Source: Phaeosaccion multiseriatum
Lineage: Eukaryota; Ochrophyta, other classes
Assembly: GCA_965112735.1 (NCBI GenBank)
Contig: OZ218953.1
Span: 4,960,001 to 5,024,000, forward strand
Length of the DNA stretch: 64,000 bases
Direction: 5' to 3'
Shown here: positions 1 to 10,180 of the stretch, piece by piece
Numbering within the stretch: position 1 is the stretch's first letter
Layout of the letters: every line of letters starts with the position of its first letter
Position numbers and translations under genes: made by a program
The notes under the pieces: model-generated
What the model saw: the letters and a program-made list of their open reading frames with translations, nothing else
Told to the model about the DNA's origin: nothing
The model's database searches: none

Positions 1-126
1 TTTTCGTCCACGTCAAAGTGCGCAAAAATCTGCGTTGGGCATGGGCATGGACAGACATTGGGGGCATGGGAGGCTGAGCACCGGCTGGATGGTAAGCAGC
101 AGTAGCGCCACGAGCTACGGCAACAT

Positions 127-186
<60 letters not shown>

Positions 187-1658
187 CGTCGCGAACCCAA
201 CTCCCTAACGCTGCCTGGGTTCTCTGTCCCGCAAGAGCCAAGACATGCACACCACTTCGTACCTTGCGGAAATCGTAATCGGAAAGGGTGAGGCCCAGTT
301 CTTGAAGGCTCTCCTGCAGCTCACGAGGCTGCAGGAGCTTATCTCCGTCTCGGCCCGCCTCAGCCATCTTTCGGCGAATACCCAAGATTCCCACCGCCCT
401 TACCTTCCCCTCCTCCTCCTCCTCCTCCTCCTCCTGCTCTCCCTCTGGCCGGATAGTATTTCCGCGTTTCTTCCCCGCCTCGCCTGACAGAATGGTCTCC
501 CGCAGCTTCTGCAGACCCAAAGGAGCCCCCGGATTTTTCCGAACCTACGGGAAGACGAAAAGAAACAAAGGAGGAGGAAGATCAGGAACCAGGAAGGCGA
601 CTGACTGGCTTGCTCACAGGCGAGTACGAGAGGAAAGAGACGTGGAACGCACCAGTGAGGATTGAAATGAGTCTGAGGCGCCCTGATTCGCCGAGATGAC
701 GGCATCCGTCTGGAAGCGCACGGGCCGAAGCTCGTCATCCTCCACAGTCCATCGCTTACGATAGTCCGCTAGCTCCTTGTTGCTCCACTTGGGTTCGCCG
801 TTTCTGTGTTGGAAGTCGAAACAGCGGAGGAGGATGGATGCAGGAATGGACGGAAGAGACGGGCAAATGAAAGTGAGACAGAGATGCCAAGGGAAGAGAA
901 GCCTGGCGACAGGAAGAAGCTCTGAGAAACCAGCACACCACCCAAGCGCAGAAAACTCACCCCTTGAGGGCTACCGGAGGAGTCGAGGCCGCAGCCAACA
1001 ACGTCATATCGGGGGGGGTGAACGACTCGCGCTCGTTGGTGGTCCAGCTCTTCGCCGTCGCCGTCTTGTCGTACCTGCAGAGCAATAGCAGTAGCAGCAG
1101 CAGCAGCAGCGGCGGCGGCGGCAAAAAGCAGTGGGAGGAAGGGTAAGGAAAGGGGGGAAGGAAAATTTTGGAAAAATACAAACGAATCGCATTCCTCGCT
1201 CAACAGTCGTTGCGGCTTTCGGTATGCGGGAATAGTACGATACCTAGACAGATGGACTTACTCAATCACGTTGCTGTAATCAATCTTGGGATCGTCCTTG
1301 GGAGGCAAACCGCCGCCGTAGCGAGGTTTGGCGATGCCCACCCCGTTAGCCAGCCCCCACTCCGCAGTCGAGAGGAATTGCGGGTGAGGAAACCAAGGAG
1401 CCTGCGGAGATGTGGGTATGCGTCGGGCATTAGAAGCATGCGAGACTGAGTGGCTGGGGCTGGCGGCTGGGGGGAGCGGGGGCTGCGTGTGGAAATCACT
1501 CCTGGGGACAACTCTGTACAACTTACCCTCTCCTCCACGTGACACGGCTCCATGAGCTGTTCTTCCCAAGGCCCGCATCTGACCTTGGGGGAGTATTCTC
1601 TCTTTCCTCCCCTCAGCGCATTATTTCCTGCCATGTACTGGCCCGTGAGGAATGCCAT
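1..1658 (-). CDS. Calcyphosin-like EF-hand protein (C-terminal part beyond window)
   Basis: Six exons can be placed on the minus strand: 1658-1527, 1401-1262, 1074-961, 803-653, 544-263 and 29 to beyond base 1. All have GT-AG borders and the reading phase is kept throughout. The first ~190 residues (start MAFLTGQYMAGNN) match no family I know. Exon 5 carries a run of eight Glu, then the segment ILGIRRKMAEAGRDGDK and LQPRELQESLQELGL, which has the shape of a calcyphosin EF-hand. The last partial exon, IFAHFDVDE, begins a second EF-hand loop. Calcyphosin-type proteins bind calcium and several are flagellar, so a ciliary role is possible but is inference. The (GA)n tract at 130-182 lies in the last visible intron. 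The ATG at 1658 follows an AG (CCCACAG), so a 5'UTR intron may precede it. Confidence 0.62.
130..182. repeat. (GA)n microsatellite
   Basis: About 26 uninterrupted GA units, lying in an intron of the calcyphosin-like gene. On the coding strand it reads (TC)n. Confidence 0.95.
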
Positions 1659-2089
1659 TTTGTCCTGTGGGGGAGGGGGCGGCGGGGCGGAGAGGGGGGC
1701 AGCAGCGCCAGCGTCGCTCGTCCAGCAGAGGCGCAGCAGCTGCTCGCTCAAGCAGCACCAGCACCAGCACCAGCAGGAGCAGAACCAAGCAAACCTCCAC
1801 CAGCAGCAGTAAGGAAAGGAGGAAGGGAAAAAAAAGGATCTGAAACTGTCCCCGAGGGGGCATTGCTTGAGCCAGGGCCTAGAGAAAAAAAAGACGCATT
1901 CACATAGAGCATAGGGGCGAGAGAGTAGGCACAGGCGCCTTCCTCTGCAGAGGAAATTGTAGCTTGGGAGAAAAGAGAGGGTGAGTAGGGGCAGGAGAGT
2001 GCAGGAGGAGGGGGCCGGCGGAGGGAAAGAACGAGCTCCAGCGAGCAGACAGGGCACCAGCGCAAGAGGGAGCCAGGAGGGCAGGAGCC

Positions 2090-2695
2090 ATGGGTGGAGG
2101 ACGTAAGTTCCACTACCCCAAGTATGTGTGGTCACCAGCAGGCGGCTGGTGGGCGAACCCTCCTCAATGGAAAAGGAACACTGCGATTGTGTTCGGCGTG
2201 CTGGGCTTGATCCAGTGGCAAATCGCAAGGGTGTCTTCAGCGAAGGAGGTTAGTATTTGATTGGGGAAGGAACAGAGCGGGGGAGCGATGGTGGGGGCGG
2301 CCGAAGGGGACTGAGGGAGCGCTACGCCAGGATGTTTTACGTGTGTTGAGCCTGGGAAGAAGGGGGATTGTCCACCAGGAAGAGAGAGCTTTGGGAGGGT
2401 CCAGTGCCATCTCGGTTCCCGTCTCTACTATATCTTGCCAATTCTTAAGAGCGCCTTCCGCTATGGGCTCTTTGAGGAGAAGAGGTGGGGGCTTAAGAGA
2501 ACTGGCAGAGGAGCTATTGCAACGCAGCTGTAGAATGGCATGCTAGGAAACCTCATACTTTCCCTCCCCCATGTACTTGTCTCATTGCAGCGGCGGCCGG
2601 TCCCGCCTCGGTTCCACATTCCATCTCAGCACTGGTGCAAGCACGCCAAGGAGGACGACCCATCGCTGCCTGATGAGTGGATCTGGAAGAAGTAG
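2090..2695 (+). CDS. Small complex I accessory subunit, ESSS/NDUFB11-like
   Basis: Two exons, 2090-2248 and 2591-2695, give an 87-residue protein with a GTTAGT donor and a CATTGCAG acceptor; the phase is conserved. It starts MGGGRKFHYPKYVWSPAGGWW, has one membrane segment (about NTAIVFGVLGLIQW, residues 29-42) and ends in a Trp/Lys-rich tail, SLPDEWIWKK. A glycine-rich start, the YPKxVWSPAGGWW box and a single membrane helix followed by RRPxxPxxxIPSQxWC are what I recall of the small plant and protist mitochondrial NADH dehydrogenase subunit annotated as ESSS-like. The role would be in the membrane arm of complex I in the mitochondrial inner membrane. The assignment rests on remembered family resemblance. 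The gene is divergent from the calcyphosin-like gene, with 431 bases between start codons. Confidence 0.6.
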
Positions 2696-3271
2696 TTGCG
2701 GGTAGATAGGAAGAAGAAGAAGAAGGGGGGGGGCGGAAGGGAGCAAACAAGCGCCATTTTTTATGCACCAGTGCAGCCATGATGACGTGGTGTAACAAAA
2801 CGGGGGTTGTCGTTGCTGGGGGACCTCCCGGTGCCGTGGAAGGCGCTTGCTTTGCTTTGAATGCGGAGGAGCGAGGGTGGAGGTCACAGGGCTCAGACAA
2901 GCACAGCAGCCTCCCGGAATTAGCTTTAGCTCTTCCCTTTGGGGATCTTGTATCAATATATACATGTATGGTATGGGGACTACTGTGGCTGCACAGCACT
3001 GCTTTCTTTGGAAGAAATACAAGAGGAAGGGGTTGGGGGGGAGTGGTCATGGGAGCGATCGGTGGGGGAAGGGGGTGGGCCGAAGTGGGGTCAGCGGGTA
3101 GGGGAACGAAACGGTAGGGGCAAGAGGCGGTGTGCAGAGAGTAGTGCAATCATTGGGGGAGCGGGAGGCGTGTAGATGCGTGGGGGGGGGGGGGTGGAAT
3201 AGGTGGTGGACCTCTGAAACTGAAACTGAAACTACCACCCTTCACTTCCTTTTTTTTGTTTGTTTTTTAGG
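2696..3271. other. Intergenic stretch, 3'UTR and 5' leader
   Basis: No convincing coding sequence. It should hold the 3'UTR of the complex I subunit and the leader of the ankyrin gene. A T-rich tract ending TTTTTTAG lies one base before the ankyrin ATG, as if a 5'UTR intron ends there. Confidence 0.5.
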
Positions 3272-6003
3272 ATGTCGTCGTCTTCCTTTCAGCCACCTCC
3301 TCCTCCTTCTCCCACCACCCTGAAACCCCCCACGCCTTCCTCCGGGGCCCTGCTCCGAGAAGCTGCCTTCGCGGGCAGTGTCGAAGTAGTGCAAAGGCTC
3401 CTGTCTGCCGGAACCTGTGGCGTAGACGCACAAGATATGGGGGGAACCACCGCTTTACTTGCAGCAGTGGCCCAAGGCGAGTCTTCAGTGCTCTGCTGCT
3501 CAGAAGAGGGGCCAAATTTCTAACCCCTTTTCCTCCCCCGTGCTCTCTCCACTTCCCCTCCCTTGCTCCCTCTCTCCACGCGTACCAATGAAGGGCATGT
3601 GGAAGTCGTTCGTCTCCTCTTGAAGGCTGGGGCCTCTCCCTTGAAGCACACATATCAGACAAAGAGTAACGCTTTGCACTTCGCCGCTCGCTATGCCCAC
3701 CCTGGTGCGGTGCAAGAACTCCTGCTGAAGGGCTGCCCAAAGCCTAGTCCCGAGGAGCAGCAACTACAGCTGGATCCGCGCAGGGAGATGCTGGAGTCCA
3801 CCACCCTTGGCGGTGACACCGCGCTGAGCCTCGCCGTCATGGGGCCTCCTTCACCTCCTGACTCGGGGGAGGCTTCGGGCCTTGACAAGGCATGCGAGCA
3901 AGACGCCCGGATTGATCGCACGGTTGAGATAATCCTGCAGCAGATTCAGGAGGTGGGAGGAGGAGGAGGAGGAGGAGGAGGAGGAGGAGGAGGAGGTGGA
4001 GAAGGAGAAGAAGGAGGCAGCGGAGGTAGTGATACGTGGAGCGCAGACTTGATCGACACATCGGATAGGGAAGGGAGGACTGCGCTTCTGGTGGCCGCAG
4101 GCGGCACCGAAATCAGGCCCCGCTGTATTGAGATGCTGTTGGAGGCTGGGGCAGACGTCACGCGACGCACCGCCGATGGACGGACGTGCTTAGATCTGCT
4201 GACAGGTGTGCGTGTGAGTGGGTGGGTGTGGGTGTGTGCGCGTGTGTGCGCGTGTGTGTGTTTGTGAGAGAGAGACAGAGAAGAGAGAGGCTTCTTGATT
4301 TTTTTTTTTTTGCAGTGTCATCGTGTCAACAGGCTCAGTTTTGGACCTTCGCTGTCGGTTTTTTGTTGTCTTCAGGGGGCAAGCCCCTCCCCCGGCGGAA
4401 AGATAGGAGGGGTAAGGAAGACTACCAACGTGGTGGCCAAGTTCGGTATCCGACGCCTGCCTTAGTCAAGGTGATTAAGGACAAGCTGGCCCAAGCCGAG
4501 CGTGAGGAAGTTGCCCGAGTGGAGTCACTTCTGCTAGAGTATGAACCAAGGAATGAGCGGTCGAAGGGCCATACCGCCAGCAGTAGCAGCAGCAGCAGCA
4601 GCCAAAGAACGGCTAGTATCAAGGCTCAGAGGAAGAAGAGAAGGAACGTCAAGAAAGGAGAGGGAGTAGCGCATGTGATGGCGGAGGAGCAGACTGACAG
4701 CGGTACTTTGGAAGGAAACGAGAGGGACGCAGTGGTAAGTGCTACCACCCCCACTGTGGACTTGAGCAACAAGGACCAAGAAGGGGGGCGAGAGAGGAGA
4801 CGGGGAGGGGAGGACGAGCAGGAGAGGAAGGAGGAGGCTAGAGATCCAATGAAGGAGGAGATGGAGGAGAAAGCTAGGGAGGAAGCCATGCTACAAGTTG
4901 GTTCTGCACAGACCTCGTCGTCCGATGCTGGCGGTCGCGAGGTGCAATCGGACGGAGACGGGGCCCCTCGTACGGCATCGGCGTTGGATGTAGAGACGCG
5001 AGGGGAGGGCGCGGAGAGCTGGGTGGTCTCTGTTGGCAGGAGAGAGAGGAGACGGCAGCAGCGAGCAGCCACAACAGCAGAAGCAGGAGGGGTGACTTGT
5101 TCCTCTCCTCCTCGCCCTCGAGACTTCCATAGAGATTCAACCGGCGTGAAGAAAGGAAACGCTTTCGCAGCAGCGTCCCAAAAGGAGGAGGTAACGAGGG
5201 TGCGCAAGGGGGAGGAGAGGACCCCTCTACCGAAGAGTCCTCGCAAGGCTGGCAGCCGGGCGAGCAGCAGTAGGAAGGCACGACAGGAGAAGTGGAAAAG
5301 TGACATTTTGTCCCTTCTCCGCTCCGACCTTCAAGCTGAGGCCGGCGCCTGCGCCACACTCACACGCCTCCAAGGCGCGCCGGGCAGTGGGGCCTTCTCT
5401 TCCTCTTCTCCCTCCTCCTCCTCCTCCTCCTCCTCCTCCTCCTCCTTGCGACCGACCTTCATCCCCCAGACGCATAATGCGGATTCTCCTGCTGCTCAGC
5501 AAGGGGAGGGGATGAAAGAAGAAGCAGTAGCTGCTGCAGCAGCAGCAGCAGGAGGAGGAGGAGGAAGAAGAGAAGGGTACACACCAGTTGAAGCAGCAGC
5601 AACCGCAGGGTCTTCAGCACACGTCCCTGGGAAAGTGCGAGGAGCAGAAGGTCATCCAGCACAACGTAAAGCAGCAATAGCAGCAGGAGCAGCGGGAGCA
5701 GCAGGATCCGAAGCCCTCTCTGCAGCAGGCTTTAGTGAGGAAGCTGAAGCTGTGGCCCTTCGAGTGGAGCATCTTCTGTGGCCAGTGTCCCAGCTGTGCT
5801 CGCTGAGCATGGCTCAGCTTGACACCCTCCGCGCCGTGTTGCTGCAGCAAGTGGAGAGGGTGATGGAGGCAAAGCTGGCGCAAGTGCGCGAGCAAGAGAG
5901 GGCCAGCGTGGAGGAGCGAGTCACTTTGGAGGCGGTGGTAGAGCGTATGGCCTTGGCGGATAGCGGAGGCACGGGCAGGCAGGGCGGTAATCCGTCCAAG
6001 TAA
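3272..6003 (+). CDS. Ankyrin-repeat protein with charged, low-complexity C-terminal half
   Basis: Three exons: 3272-3476, 3594-4205 and 4376-6003 (or from 4316, which is also in phase), about 814 residues. The first intron has a GC donor (CAAG|GCGAGT). Joining across it restores a textbook ankyrin repeat, TALLAAVAQGHVEVVRLLLKAG, which is why I chose it. Four or five ankyrin-like units follow (SNALHFAARYAHPG..., GGDTALSLAV, EGRTALLVAAGG...CIEMLLEAGAD), interrupted by a 15-Gly run. Exon 3 is lysine/glutamate-rich with Ser, Ala and Gly runs. It ends in a predicted coiled coil, MAQLDTLRAVLLQQVERVME. Ankyrin repeats mediate protein-protein contact. No catalytic domain is visible, so the partner and the process are unknown. 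Confidence 0.78.
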
Positions 6004-6560
6004 GTGGACAGCAAGCAGTCCAAGTAAGGGGATGGCAGTAGTCCGCCCAATGCAGCGCATGTGGCAAAAGTAGGAAGCCCTGTTGTCCTCGAAATGTGTG
6101 TGCTTATTTACTTAATTGATTTTTTATTTATTTATTTTTATTTTTATTTTTCAAAAAAATAAATAAAAAATTTGAACACTCGATTTGCGCAAGAATCGCC
6201 CAAATCGCCCGTTTTGGGGATCGGGCGGCAAGGGGGGGTGCTCTTGCAGAAATGCTGACAAAGTAGGGAAGTAGGGAAGGGGGAAAGTGATGAAAGCCGA
6301 AAGACGAAAGACTATGGATAGATAGGCAACTCAAAGAGCTATAGCCCTACTCCCAGCGTCATTTTGCTACAAGTGTCCTTTATTTTTATTTTTTTGTATA
6401 TACTTACACTGGAGACCCCTCGCCTCTCCCCCTAAACACAAAACTACAATCCATCAATGCACATGGAAGAATGAATGCTTCGGCTGCTGCCTCTCCTCCT
6501 GTTGCCTGCTCGGGCTGGGGGGGGGGGCAAGCACGCGTCCTTTCCCCTCTTGTCGTGTTA
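6004..6560. other. Convergent intergenic region, AT-rich
   Basis: This lies between the tail-to-tail stop codons of the ankyrin gene (6003) and the epimerase gene (6561). It contains two T/A-rich patches at about 6118-6175 and 6378-6405, the likely 3'UTR and polyadenylation signals. No gene seen. Confidence 0.55.
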
Positions 6561-7531
6561 CTACTTGGAGCCGTCTCGGAGAGCTTCTGCCCATCCCACA
6601 ATCTCCACACACTGGGCCTGCCCAGGGTACTGAGGGAGTACGAGGCCGAAGCTGTCGGCGTCGGCGGCGAGGGCGTAGAGGGGAAAGGAGAGGGAAGGAG
6701 GGGAAAAGAAAGGTGAGACGGGGGAGAGGGGGTTTATTCCTCGTACTTGCTCCATGTTGTGTGTAAAAAAAGACTGCGTAAAACAAGACGACAGAGCAGG
6801 AGAGTGGACACTCTGGCCTTCCACCAAGAGTACGACTTCAACAAAAGAAAGAGGCCTCTCCATGATACGTAGCCACTTACCTCTCCGCGAGGGACGGGGG
6901 CACGAACCGTCCTCCCAGATAGTGCCGTCCCTTGAAGGCGGAGGCACTTTTCTTGGGAGCTGTGAGGCTGACGAGCATGTCGGGGTGGAAACCGAAGTTG
7001 TTGACATCCCCCCCTTCCACGTCCCAGCCACTCGGAATGTCCACACTCACCACCTTTGCTCCAACCTTTTGCAACCTGGATCGGGAACAGGGAGGCCACG
7101 AGGCAGGAAACACATATTATAGGAAACACACAAATGGTTCGATGAAAAACATGAAGGCACAGTAAGAAAGAGTCATTCGTCAGGGATGTACCGTTGGCAT
7201 TCGCTGAGGATGGAGTCGAACGGCGCGCGAGGGTTGCCCTTGAACGAAAAGCCGAAAATAGCATCCACTACAATGTCAAAAGCGGGCACCGCTTCCCCAC
7301 CCCCCTCCCCCCCTCCTTGCGCCTCTGGCATCTCCCTCAGGATGGGAATACCGTGCCAAGCCAGAGTCTGTACGAGATTGGTGTAAAGAGCACTGTCGTG
7401 CCGCTGCTTGGGATACACAACTGTGCACGTGTATCCGAACTGCCACAGATGCCGCGCTGAAGCGACCGACGACCGAAGAAAAAGACAGACGAGTATACGT
7501 TGCGTTTGAGTGAGCGAATGATGGAGCGGAG

Positions 7532-7586
<55 letters not shown>

Positions 7587-8915
7587 GACGCGGGTTCATG
7601 CGTACGGGAGCCCCACACAGTCTGAAGGATACAGAGAAATCTCCCTTGGGTGTCGGAATTCACATAGCACTGGCCTGCTGCCTCCGGCCATGGGGCCCAG
7701 AGTCAGAGGCGGGGGGGAAAGCAGTCAAGCAGCAGTTGGCGGCAGTAGAGGCAGCAGTAGAGGCAGCAGTAGAGGCAGCAGTAGAGGCAGTAGAGGCAGA
7801 AGTACCTGCGACGAGCCCGTCCCCTCCGTTATTGCCGGGGCCGCAGATGATCAACACCCTTTGGCCCTTTCCCGTCCCGGCCGGACAGCGCAAAACAAAA
7901 TAAACAGTAGGCAACACACATCGAGGAAAGAGAGAGAGAGTGAGACGGGAAACGCGGTGGGGGGGGAGGACGAATGAAGAGGCACAGGAAGAAGAAAGAT
8001 ACCACTTGCGGCGAGGAATGAATGAGCAGGACCGTTAGGAGAGTGGGAGCCAGTGAATACTCCACCCCTCCCCCTGACCATTCTCCGCCACTCCCCCCGA
8101 CTTTCTGGGTCAGGGGGAGGGAGGGGGAGGGGGGCGGCATGAGCGGGAGTTGCAACATTAGCACTAAGACTGTTCTCGGAAGGTTCCCGCCTCTCACCTT
8201 TCCAGGGTAGCAGTCTGCGATTGCGCTGGCGACGCTGAGCCCGGCCAGCTCCATAAGCATATCCACAGTGAAGCCAGGAACCTGCAAAGGAGAGTGGGAG
8301 AAGTAACAGTCCCCCCCCCCCCGGCCCAGAGCGTGAGCGTACACTCCCCATTCATCACTCAGCACATCACCAGGAGTTGGCAGCCCGCCCCGACCCTTTC
8401 ACGACGATGGTACCCCTCACCATCGCCCTCCTCCTCGCCCTCACCCTCGCCCTCACCGTCATGAGCTCCTCATCCACTCGAATGGCCTCATCTTGACCCA
8501 AGAGGGTGACGTCCTCTGCCCGCCTTGCTATTCTGTCTGAAGAAGGAGTAAGGGTGTCTGAAGAGGGGGTAGGGACCTCGGTCCCATCCAAAGTAGCAGC
8601 ATGACACGTTTGGGAGGAGAAAGGAGAGCTAGGGGAGCCGCTCGCCAGCCCGGCAGCTGCAACTAGCGCCCCCGCCGCAGTCAGGAGACCCCTCCTTGTG
8701 TTCGAGCTGTACCGCTGCCTCCTTTCTCCTCCTGGTACAGTCTGTCCGTTATCGTCTCCTCTGCTGCTGTTCCATGTTGTACGCCCTTCTGGCCACGCTT
8801 TTCGCGCCAGAGAGAGAGAGTTGCCTCTTCTTGTGAGGGGGGTGGAGAGAAATGATGCCGCCGAGCGGTGAGCAGTACCGACGGAGAAGGCCAGCGAAGT
8901 TGGGGGCTTCCACAT
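6561..8915 (-). CDS. NAXE: NAD(P)H-hydrate epimerase with long N-terminal targeting region
   Basis: Six exons on the minus strand: 8915-8457, 8281-8198, 7866-7806, 7456-7192, 7075-6881 and 6651-6561, 384 residues and in phase throughout. The core is the YjeF_N fold. It carries [29 protein letters not shown], the nucleotide-binding [44 protein letters not shown] and the closing [15 protein letters not shown]. The enzyme interconverts the R and S forms of damaged, hydrated NAD(P)H so that the dehydratase can repair it. About 150 residues precede the core. They begin with a Ser/Arg/Ala-rich presequence ([20 protein letters not shown]) and later contain [18 protein letters not shown], a twin-arginine plus hydrophobic stretch. 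An upstream in-frame Met at 9035 would add 40 residues. The last 3' splice site (GACAG at 6656-6652) was chosen because it alone restores phase. Confidence 0.88.
7533..7582. repeat. (GA)n microsatellite in an epimerase intron
   Basis: About 24 GA units. The tract reads (CT)n on the coding strand, in the intron between the exons at 7866-7806 and 7456-7192. Confidence 0.93.
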
Positions 8916-9061
8916 AGTTTGGAGAGCTGGAAGAGGATAGCGACGTTGAGTCAGGGTGTTGTGCCAAGGAAAAATACGCGAGACCGGGTCGAGGAAGAGG
9001 GCGCCATCTGTGAGGTTTCGGTGGAGGTCCAACATGCGAAAATGCTTGCCGCCAAAAAACC

Positions 9062-10083
9062 ATCCTTCACTTGGACGTGCGTCATTCGGCGGCGTTTAGC
9101 CGTTGCGCTCCAGCGGGCTCGATACGCAAGATCGATTCGCCATAGGATCCTGGCTGGCATCAACTTTATGCCAATCGGGAGAACTAACGCATCGGAGGGA
9201 TACGACCTCGGGGACTAAGTTCCCCGGGGCGGTGAGACATTACTTTTAGACAATCATAGATGGCACTTAAGGGTGTAATATATGACCTTCACTTGGACAT
9301 GGCGGCATGCACGAGCAGTTTGCGTATTACGGAGGCGCTTGGCAATGGCGCTCCAGAGGGCCCGGCACGAGGGATCGATTCGGCACAGGGTTGTGGCTGG
9401 CATCAATTTTGTTTTGATGGGAAGGACTGACTGGTATGATGTCGACCCCTGACACGCTATCGCCCACTTTCTCGATAGCGCGCTATCGCGCGCGGCCGAT
9501 AGCGCGATAGCGTGCCGGCTGGCGCCGGCCGATAGCGGATAGCGGATCGGCTGGCGCCGGCGACAGCGGATAGCACGCCCCCACAACCCTCCCCCCCCCC
9601 CCCAAAGCCGGCTGGCGCCGGCGATAGCGGATAGCGTGCCGGCTGGCGCCGGCGATAGCGGATAGCGCACCGGCTGGCGCCGGGATAGCGGATAGCGGAT
9701 AGCGTGTCAGGGGTCGAGTATGAGGGATACGATTGGGGGTGATGGGGGGGTGTAAGTCCCCAGGGGACAATGTTTTTTTTCTTTTTGTTTTTTTGTTTTT
9801 TTGATGCAACTGTGTAGTAATACCTCCTTTTGGGTGTAATACACTAGTAAAACACCAGGTTGATTCCAATAAGTAAATAAAATTAGCTTTTAGAGGGCAC
9901 GCAGACCGATTCAACACAGGGTTCTGGCTGGCATCAACTTTGTACCAATGGGGAGGACTGACGGGTCGGAGGAACACGACCTCGGGGGCTCTGCTCCGGG
10001 GGGCGGGTGAGAAGTGGCTTATAGGCAAGAAGTAGATGTCTCCCGTTTTAGCCTCCAGCATAGATGGCACTGAAGGGAATCCT
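9062..10083. repeat. Nest of three degenerate copies of a ~230-bp repeat
   Basis: Copy 1 spans about 9062-9288. Copy 2 spans about 9289-9433 and continues after 9718. Copy 3 spans about 9893-10083. Shared landmarks are CTTCACTTGGAC at 9064 and 9291; GGCTGGCATCAA at about 9151, 9394 and 9927; and TAGATGGCACT at about 9259 and 10062. The copies differ by many substitutions, so this is an old dispersed repeat family. Copy 2 is split by the inverted-repeat element at 9442-9717. No coding capacity. The stretch separates the divergently oriented 5' end of the epimerase gene from the 3' end of the IQ-motif gene. Confidence 0.72.
9442..9717. mobile_element. 276-bp MITE-like element with 20-bp perfect terminal inverted repeats
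   Basis: The left end TCGACCCCTGACACGCTATC is the exact reverse complement of the right end (9698-9717). The flanks GTATGATG (9434-9441) and GTATGAGG (9718-9725) agree at 7 of 8 bases, like an 8-bp target-site duplication. The interior contains no ORF of note and consists of iterated modules: GATAGCG(G) and the palindrome-rich CCGGCTGGCGCCGG, with one C10-12 run. An 8-bp duplication is typical of hAT-type DNA transposons, but the terminal sequence itself is not diagnostic, so the superfamily is left open. It interrupts copy 2 of the surrounding repeat, which fixes the order of insertion. Confidence 0.7.
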
Positions 10084-10180
10084 CCTGCTGGTACGATGAG
10101 GTGCTACTTACGTTAGGCCCGACGGACGGACCTGATAGCAGTACGGCTCTATAAGGAGCCATAGGGGTGGACTTATGTAC

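Noticed and set aside
8916-9061. Upstream ATG at 9035 as the epimerase start
   Set aside because: Kept only as an alternative. The Met at 8915 gives a better targeting-type N-terminus, but the sequence does not settle it.
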